A stretch of DNA of 64,000 nucleotides, taken from assembly GCA_947179485.1 (NCBI GenBank), contig OX359248.1, positions 389,501-453,500 of the forward strand, written 5' to 3'. The notes under the pieces are model-generated. The model was not told the origin of the DNA. It saw only the letters and a program-made list of their open reading frames with translations, and did no database searches. Position 1 is the first letter of the stretch; each line of letters opens with the position of its first letter. Source of the DNA: Allacma fusca. Lineage: Eukaryota > Arthropoda > Collembola > Symphypleona > Sminthuridae. Made by a program: the position numbers and the translations under genes. Below, piece by piece: positions 55,976 through 64,000 of the stretch.

Positions 55976-58900
55976 CAAATCCTCGAGACACTTACTTCAA
56001 TATGTATATATATATAGAGAGAATTATAACAAAAGGTAATTCCTATGTCCTTATACAACATAGCTGCTTTCTCCAAGTCACTTTGGAATTTCCATCAAGC
56101 GAGAGCATACGGCCAGCTAAGGAGTAAAAGCATTAGTAGTTCAACATTTATTATTCACTACTGGAAAAGTAGAAGACAAAACATTTTAGAAACAGTATTG
56201 AATATTGAGAACATGATGACAAATGAAAATGTCTGGATTTTGTTTGGTGTAACTTCCACGGATACAAATCCTTGACTGTAAGAGCTTATCCAGACGTTAA
56301 TCTTTGCTTCTTAACGGGCAATGTCTTGGGAGAAAGGGAAGTGGGGAATGATTTGAATATGTATTAGGCACGGTAATGGTACTCCTCCACACACAATGCC
56401 TAAAAACTCGGTCATTATGCATTAAGGCAAGGAAAGTGTTTGATGGTTACTCTTTAGTTGATGACTGGAAATGGCTTACTGCTGACTTGACTGCTCACAA
56501 ACGCCAAGTCTATTTAGTTACTCCTTAACCAATATACCGCCCGAGAGTCATTCCCTCAGCGCCTCTTTTCACCCCTTCTTATATTACAATGGGCACACTC
56601 TTACACAAATGCATAAAATCTTTCAGAATGAGAACGCTTCATTCTTCAACTTATACACAACGTATTATGTGCAACCTATCCTCCTACATAGGTACACAAT
56701 TCCATATAACATTCATCATGTATGTACATCCAGGACTTTACCAACATGTATAGATAAGTATTACGTAGATACAGCTCATGTGTATATAATTATGTATATA
56801 CGAGTAGATATACATCTTGAACATAAATATGTATAACTATGTACCAGGATGAAGAGTGGTAAGCGAATGTATGTATGTGTCTGACTTCGTATGTACATAT
56901 GACAGTATGACTCAAAGCGCATGGGTCTTTAGATACATCTATGTATCCGTAGGCATTGCAGAAAAGTAGGGGGGTTGCCTGTGTGTGTACATAAGAAGAG
57001 GTGGAGAAGCTATTTTAAAAACTGTACCATGTATGTACATATGAGACGTGCATAAGGACGCAAGTGTATGAGAGACTGTGGGTAGTATGTGTAAGATGGG
57101 ACTCATTAGACCGGAGTGACTTCCATGCTCTCAGCTTTTAGCTCAATCTGGGAAAAGCGTTCCATCTTGATTATTCCACTTAGGTATATGATTGAGATGA
57201 TCTGGCTCAGCATGCGCTAAAGCAAGTATTAGTACGTTATTACAATACGGCTATCTCCTCCTAATGCAAACCTATAAATGTCTACCCCATAGAAAGTATC
57301 CAGCGTAGAAAGTCCAACAAAGTACCTCCGTGGAAACTCAAAGGAAACATCCTTACATGAGCAACTTCATAGGAAAATGCACACAATCCCCTGAGTACGC
57401 AGTGTTCTGTTTGTTACAAATAGTGGTGAAATCTGCAACGCAGACTTGTCTCTACATTGTACACATAGTACAAGAAATCTCAGCGAAGTGCAGAGAAATT
57501 CAGCAGAAACTTATGTACAGAAATGACTCTGTTACAAGAGTCACCACAAAATAGCAAAGGAACTAGTCCACACTAGATGTGTTTACATATGTATATTACA
57601 TGCATACTGACATTGTGTGTGCTGGAGCCAGTACAGTATACGCGTCTAGTAAGTACAAGCAGATCTGGAAGTGAAGTGTCATGCAAAAAGAGCACGAGGG
57701 TAATTTGCTGAAATAGAAACGAGTGAATTTCAGCCACACATCAGTTAGGCAGACGACAACCTTGTTTCTGTTTAGTTTTCTGCCCTTATCACATGAGAAT
57801 AGTTGTTTATACAAGGAGAACCTGCACGTACAATCCCCGCCTACAAATACTGTACTAACCAAAACTACATATTCCTTCCTTAGCGTTGGCGTCCCCTCAA
57901 CACATTCCCCTCCAACCTCTTTTTTACACTTGAGCTCTGACGATGACAAAGGGGCAAGAGATCCAGATAGACTTTGGGTGACATTTGTTCCATAACGAAA
58001 GTTACCACATCACGACACCACTCTAACTACTCCGACCACTAGACGAATGTTATCTGGCTTTTGTTTTTTCTCTTCCCTGCTCTTTCTTTCTCTCTCTCTC
58101 TCTCTCTCTCTCTTTGACCCAAAAGCTCCATACTGAAAAATTAGTTACCATTCCGTCGACAGCCGGGAAATATATCTTGTAAACAATCAACATTCGTCGT
58201 CGACGGAACATTTGCAGGATGGCTGTTGCTCTTTGAAGGAAAAGAAATGTATTTTTGGAAATGAATAAAATGAAGAGACATAGGGACGGAAATGTTTTCC
58301 TCTAACTTAAAGAAAAATAAGGTTTTGGGTTCTTTTGTGAAAGTTTTGAGAGAAAGACGTGGTTTGGAGCTGCTTATGGTCATGCTCTTAGGAACCTCTT
58401 ATCTCCACCCTCATGATCCTTCCAAACGCACATTTCTCATCCAATAAATCCCTCGTTCAATTTTTACATTCGATTTAATTATGTCATTTCAATCTCTTCT
58501 TCATCAGCCCTAACCTTTCTAATAGATTAGGGTATCAAACAATTGTTAGCACTGTAGCCTGTACTGCGGAGGGTGCAATCATTTACCTTTACACTAAACA
58601 TCATCAACATTCATGCTATTCCTAAGAAAATATATTAGCAAAACTATTTAACTAATATTTTGCATTGTTCGGGCTCCGAATTCTCACAGTCAGAGGAATA
58701 ATAATGTCCTCGGATTGTTTACTTGGTTACTCAGAACGAGTTCGTAAGTATTTCCACTATCGCCAAAAGTTACAGCTTCCCCGCGTTATACTGTATTGTC
58801 TTGTAAATATGCACGTAATTTCTATGTATGTTGGAAACATTAATCTAAGCCACCCCGTGCCCATCACTTTGAAATTTATGCAAAGTTTTGTACGCACGTA

Positions 58901-59034
58901 ATTGTCAACAATGTGCAAATGAAAAGGCTTAGTCTGGAATTTAAGTTGCTTCGCTCACACACCAAAATTTGGTTTTGCAGTGTGGGTTTGAGTTTGAGTG
59001 AAGCAATTTGAATACTGTACCCCCCTTTCAGCCT
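55976..59034. other. Non-coding, no gene recognised
   Basis: No supported ORF. Scattered TATGTACATATG words at 56840-57060 and a (TC)n run at 58089-58113. Confidence 0.45.
58089..58113. repeat. (TC)n microsatellite
   Basis: Uninterrupted TC dinucleotide run of about 12 units. Confidence 0.9.
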
Positions 59035-59225
59035 GGGCAGAGACTCATAGAAAGCTCCCTGAAATTCAAAAAGGATTCCGGAAGAACAGTGGTTGTTTAG
59101 ATCAAATATTTTTTCTGAAGACAGAAATCAAATTAATATTTAGACTCCAAACAGGAATGTTGCTTGCAAGATTTTCAGAGAACTTTTGATAGCACCCCGT
59201 ATGATAAATTATGGAGGAAAACACT
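59035..59225 (+). pseudogene. Reverse-transcriptase relic from a non-LTR element
   Basis: In one frame LPEIQKGFRKNSGCLDQIFF matches the pre-palm region of LINE reverse transcriptases (usually Q-x-GFR-x-x-x-GCLDQIF). About 25 codons on, in another frame, DFQRTFDSTPYDKLWRK matches palm motif A with its catalytic aspartate. One frameshift near 59150 separates them. Only about 190 bp survive. It is unlike the LINE at 38 kb in these motifs, so it comes from a different family. Confidence 0.65.
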
Positions 59226-62200
59226 AATAATTATATATAATCATATACACACACAATAATTATTACAGGTGTAGGGCTTAGGTTCAGGACAATGAATATG
59301 TCAAAATGCTTGTTTGGCGGCTCTGGAAAGTAAAACTGAAAAAAATATTTTAATTGGGGGTTTGAGGAAGCATGCATTCGGTGACATGAAATAATGGACA
59401 GTCCCAATATATCCATGTGTTTGGAAGAATATTCCTTGGAGACGGTGCTTGTAGGACTTTTGAAATGCCAATTATCTTTGAGATACTCTTTCACTCTGGT
59501 TAGAATAACGTTGAAATGTAAGGGGATCGGATTTAAGTTGCTACTCAAATATAAGAGATGTGAATGTTGAGGGACATGGCGTAGGAAGAAGTAGAATATT
59601 TCAAAAGCAAATCTCAAGTAATTGATGTGCCTCGAATTTCATACAAAGACACAACCGAAGCCTTCTAAAGGATGTGGATGCGGAAGGACCTGCTACATAT
59701 ATTGGGTAGGGTTGCTGAAAATGCAGGGAGCGGGAGAAAAGTCATTCATTTCGAAATCTGTCGACTTCCCTCAACTTTAAACACGTCCTTCCTTCGCTCT
59801 GATAAAAGCCATGCATGTGAGGAGATACACTGACCTCGGAGCATTGACTTGAATTTGGAGGCTGGAGAGTGATGTAGCTGAGAGTGTATGTATGTAGCTG
59901 GGAAGCATATCGATTGGGTTGAAGGAAATGGTTTCAAGTTTGTTCCCAAAGAAATTACATGATCCCTACAGTTTTTTTTTGGGGCCAAAGATATATACAA
60001 GCTGTCTTGGACTTGACACAAGCTTAAGATAAACCTCCTGATCCCTTTCCCTTGTGCGACTTTCATAGGGATCGTACAGAGACTGAGTAGCCAGAAGAAC
60101 GTACGTGGCTACTTATCTCGTCGGCAGGTAGACATAAAGCTGGGCATTAGGACTGTATATTTGGCAGAGTTGGATATTTAAGAGGAGCGTACTTGTTTTA
60201 GGGATCATGCAATCTTTTGTATTTCCTCATTCAAAATTCCTCGTTATGCGTCCCTTTCTTCCCGTTTGCATCTCCAGGGTCGTAGTGAGGTCCGGGTAAT
60301 GCCACAAGATATAAAACTCACGGGCTCGTAAGCCCTTGGGTACGCCTCCAAATGTGAATCTATGCTATCTCTAATGCAACTCAACCAGGAAGGAATGGAA
60401 GAGCCGTGACGTCGGTGAGGATCCAGACCCACACTGCCAATGCAGTTCCTCCGTGGATTACCTGTGGTCGACTTCAACATTTATATTGTGAATGCTTCTA
60501 GCACCGCATTCACGCATAATTCTTTCATATTTATAGCCACGACTTCTCTACCCTCATCTAAAATCTAAATTCTCACAGAGAAACACACTGCGAGACCAAC
60601 TTCGAACCGCCCACATTTACAAACGTATAGAAAAAAACCCATACAATATGGCCCTTTTCCTCCCAGTTTCTGTATTCCCAAACAAGGGTTCAAAATTCCA
60701 ATCCCACCGCACCCACTGGTCACACTATTCGCTAGCGCTAATTCTCTGGAGTTGATTAGAAAAAGTCGTTCATGTAATTTCTCTGTATCTCGTGTTATTT
60801 TGGGTAAGAAAATAGCGTAATGAACAAATGAGTAAATGTTACAAGTTATTGTTAATTAACGTAACTAGTCTCTGTACCTTCGAATCCAGGAAGGATAATC
60901 TTTTTATCTTTCGTTTATTTACAAAACAGTTGCATTTCAAGTCTTAAGAAAACGATAAATAAGAGTATCTATAGATACGGCAGTCCGTGGGGGTAAAGGT
61001 AATTACAATTTTAAAAAAATTATTGATTAAAGCCCCTGTGAAAAATTATATTATTAATTAATTATGACATTATACTGAAATTGTTTACGTTCATATCAAT
61101 TCTCCTTGAAGTCATTATTCACCGCCATTCTCACTGATACTTTTGAGACTTGCACGACATTCCAGATTTTTGAATTTATTCCTTCAGCCAAACTTTGGAT
61201 TAAGATACTATTGTCACCCTGATTTTTTAGAGCGTTCTATTAAATGCAAATTGCTCAAATAAAATGCATTCACGATTCCTTTTGCGCGAGTTTAAGTGCT
61301 TTCCCTGTCAAAAATTTAAAAATGTAGTCCGAATTTTTAATTACGTGCTCTGCTTTGCGGTAACATGATTGCATTTCCGGGGACCCGGGAAGCGCGACCA
61401 TTAGTCTTGTAATGTTGTAATAATTTTATAGAACAGAGAAACTAGCAACTAAGGTGATTAACAGCCCCTATTAATTGAATCGGAAGCAGAAGCACATCCA
61501 TATTTATTGTATAGTAGCATGTTTCATTTTGCGGCTAGCAACAAATGTAGGGCACTGGGTTACAATTTCCATGTTTTTTTTGTTTTACAATATGGTAGGG
61601 CATTGGGAAATAGGATTAGGGATAGGAATACTAATGGTCAGAAAACTAATGGAGGGGATATGGTACATTATACATAGAATGTGCTTCCGGAGAATGACAC
61701 AAGATATTTATGTACCTTTTGCCTACATTAGTTGAGAAAATTCAGCTGGTAGGTTTGTCGGGAAAGCCCAACACGTGTTTCAATTCTTAGAGGAAGCTGA
61801 AAACATGCACAAAGCTGTGTTGACTATTTGCAAAGTGTAAATTGCTCGCAAAAACATGCTTTTGCCGGTATTACTGTAGCATTGATTATTTAGCGATCGT
61901 ATGTGTTCCGAGTACTGGTTGAGGTATGGGTATAGGGCGGTAGAAAATGCTGATACACCTGGAAATTGATGTTGTTGCAGTATTAATGTAATTCTATAGG
62001 ATTGCCCCGTGTTATAAATTTAGAGCAGAAAGCAAAATAGAAACACACTTACGTACACATTTGATGTTGCTTTCCTGACCGGGAAAACTTCGGCCACTTC
62101 CCGCTTGTGCCTTGCTCTTTAAGATTTCATACATGCTGACAGACGGAGTATTACCGAGCTACAAGGTTTGTGGTATTATTCGGTTTATTTAATAAAATTC

Positions 62201-64000
62201 TACGTATCTACGTATTACAAGCAGACTATTGTGAGCATGTCAAGTGGCATTAGTTGTATAAACAAAATGTAGCCCAGTGTACACAACTTCCTCTATCAGT
62301 ACATGTAAGTATTCATGAATATTTCCTTCTCAAATACTCCTATACAATGTGTATAATTTTGTATAGAACAGGAGAAAAATACACATGTACGTACTTTGAA
62401 GTTGGAAAGAACCCGAAGAGATAACATAGATTTTACTTAAGTTTTAGGCTCTTGTCTGTTTTAGTGATTCGGGACAACTGACTTTGATAGGATTCGCAAC
62501 CTCCTCGGTTTCTCGAGTAGAGTAATTTAAAAGGAATTGTTTTTGTATACACAGATTGTGGAGAAGTGATTTTGGACGAAGAAGAGGATATCAGCAGAGC
62601 AGCAACTTGAACATTACGTCGTCTCGGACAAAAAAGAAAACTAAGGGAAAAAATAGACAAGTCCAAGACGCTGTGCATATCCACTACTTTCTCCAGGGCA
62701 CGAGAGAGGAGAGGGAGAGAGAGAGAGGGAGAGACGGAAGATAGAAAAAAGTTTTTCAACTTGGCTTCTTTCTTGGCTAGTCTCTCGGCTTTGTGCTGCC
62801 TCTGGAGCGTTAACAATTACTGCCATTCGTGAGGGCTATGAAGAGGACCATACTGTTCCCATCCCTCCCCACCAACCCTTTTCATGAGAAACTTCATCAG
62901 CCTTCATATGAAGACAGAGCAACACTCTCTCCGTAGTCCAGTCACTCGTAAAGAGTCTCTTTAGAAATTGTTCCCATCACCAGCATTACGCACTTAACAA
63001 GCATCTCTCAACGCCAACTTATACATCCATAGCCCAAATAGGGCTCACTGAGTTCCAGGCGGGAATTCTAGTCATGAGACTTTCTATTCACACAACCACA
63101 CGCTCCTACTTTACATAACAAAGCCCCGGCAGAACTAGTCATCGGAACTTCTCCTCCCAACATTTCCCTCTTCCAACAACTTCACAGCTCCATACAATTA
63201 TGTAATTATAATTTGCTGAGAACCTTCCGTAGGTTCTGTAATGGTGATAGTGCTGAGCTAATCTCATTTCCCATCTTCACCCGAGACATTTACCTTGGAG
63301 TTGTGACGATAACATCACCCAACTGCAGTTGTCCTAATCCCCAACTAACAACACTCTCCTTATCAAATGAACTGATTCAGTCCTAACTAAGTTATCAATC
63401 CGCATCCTGTCCAATCTTCAACATATTGTTCTTCTGCATAAATGTCACTGAATCAAGTTCACTCTTCTAGTTTGGATTCTGACACTCCTCTCACTCTCTG
63501 TAGTTCTCATTCTAGTTTCACTGGAAACCATTTTCAAAAATCAGCACAAGCTTCGATCAAAAATTGGAGCGGCAATGCAACACTCAACTGAAGTGGAACA
63601 CTTGCACTGAACTTCCATTAAACAAAACTTCTTTGATCCAAGTTGGCTGACTACAACTGACTTAAGTAAAACTGGCTTAAACACAAATAATAAGTTACTT
63701 AAACCAAACTCAATTAGCAGAGCTGTTGTTTGGACTACTTCTTTGACACTATTTACCGTTCCTACAACTTGGACAAAAAACTTGGATGCTCACTGGTAAC
63801 TTAAAAAATAATTATTCCTACCCCTGAGTCTCATAAAGCTAGTTATACTGTAGTGTGTGGAATAAGAAGAGAATGTAGGAAGAGAAAATTGAGGGAAAAA
63901 GTTGAGTGGGAGTGTAAGATGGTGAACAAGCCACTAACTAATGGGAAATGACACTCCAGTGAGATGTGTGAAAAAGTTGATGGGTAGAATATCTTCTAAC
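59226..64000. other. Non-coding, no gene recognised
   Basis: Mostly single-copy sequence with chance frames below 130 codons. A GA-rich run lies at 62702-62734. Confidence 0.45.
62702..62734. repeat. GA-rich microsatellite
   Basis: Imperfect (GA)n with GAGG and GGGA interruptions. Confidence 0.85.

Overview
This window is eukaryotic, repeat-rich nuclear DNA, almost certainly from an invertebrate animal and probably an arthropod. It has no operons, no bacterial gene signals and no convincing multi-exon host gene. What it has instead is a THAP zinc-finger ORF, a Ty3/Gypsy LTR retrotransposon, an APE-type LINE, a DDE_Tnp_4 transposase, and many short elements with terminal inverted repeats (TIRs). 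The species cannot be named from the sequence; a springtail is only a guess.

Layout. 0.07-0.65 kb: an intact minus-strand THAP-domain ORF. 1.6-7.4 kb: nested non-autonomous DNA transposons, namely a TACCG-word hAT-like element, a GC-rich hAT-like element carrying a second one inside it, and a piggyBac-like MITE. 7.7-13.3 kb: a degenerate array of a ~430 bp repeat, invaded by three hAT-like elements and one Tc1/mariner-like palindromic MITE. The array also holds a 273 bp, 100% identical inverted duplication that breaks next to the palindrome centre. 14.1-16.3 kb: a decayed DDE_Tnp_4 transposase with a C-terminal SWIM-like zinc motif. 17.4-24.7 kb: a complete but mutated Ty3/Gypsy element with 188 bp LTRs. 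Its gag and pol are joined by a textbook -1 frameshift signal, and an unrecognised third ORF follows integrase. 24.8-25.7 kb: a GTCCC-word hAT-like element with perfect 8 bp target-site duplications (TSDs). 27.3-32.8 kb: inverted copies of repeats seen on the left, a TIR element with a THAP relic, and a second, broken Gypsy pol fragment. 37.4-43.1 kb: a GAAGG-word hAT-like element and a full-length 4.4 kb LINE with a perfect 16 bp TSD. The LINE's two ORFs are in one frame, divided by a single UGA. 45.5-46.7 kb: a TTCAAG-word hAT-like element. 46.7-64 kb: mostly single-copy non-coding DNA with microsatellites, one minisatellite and one small reverse-transcriptase relic; no gene is recognised there.

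Main points. (1) At least seven hAT-like non-autonomous elements, most with perfect 8 bp TSDs, are each filled with their own private short repeat word. This is a recurrent architecture rather than a one-off. (2) The Gypsy element has GGGAAAC directly before the gag stop and a stem-loop 6-7 nt downstream. (3) The LINE appears to need UGA readthrough to make its endonuclease-reverse transcriptase. (4) The perfect inverted duplication anchored at a MITE palindrome looks like a recent palindrome-mediated rearrangement.
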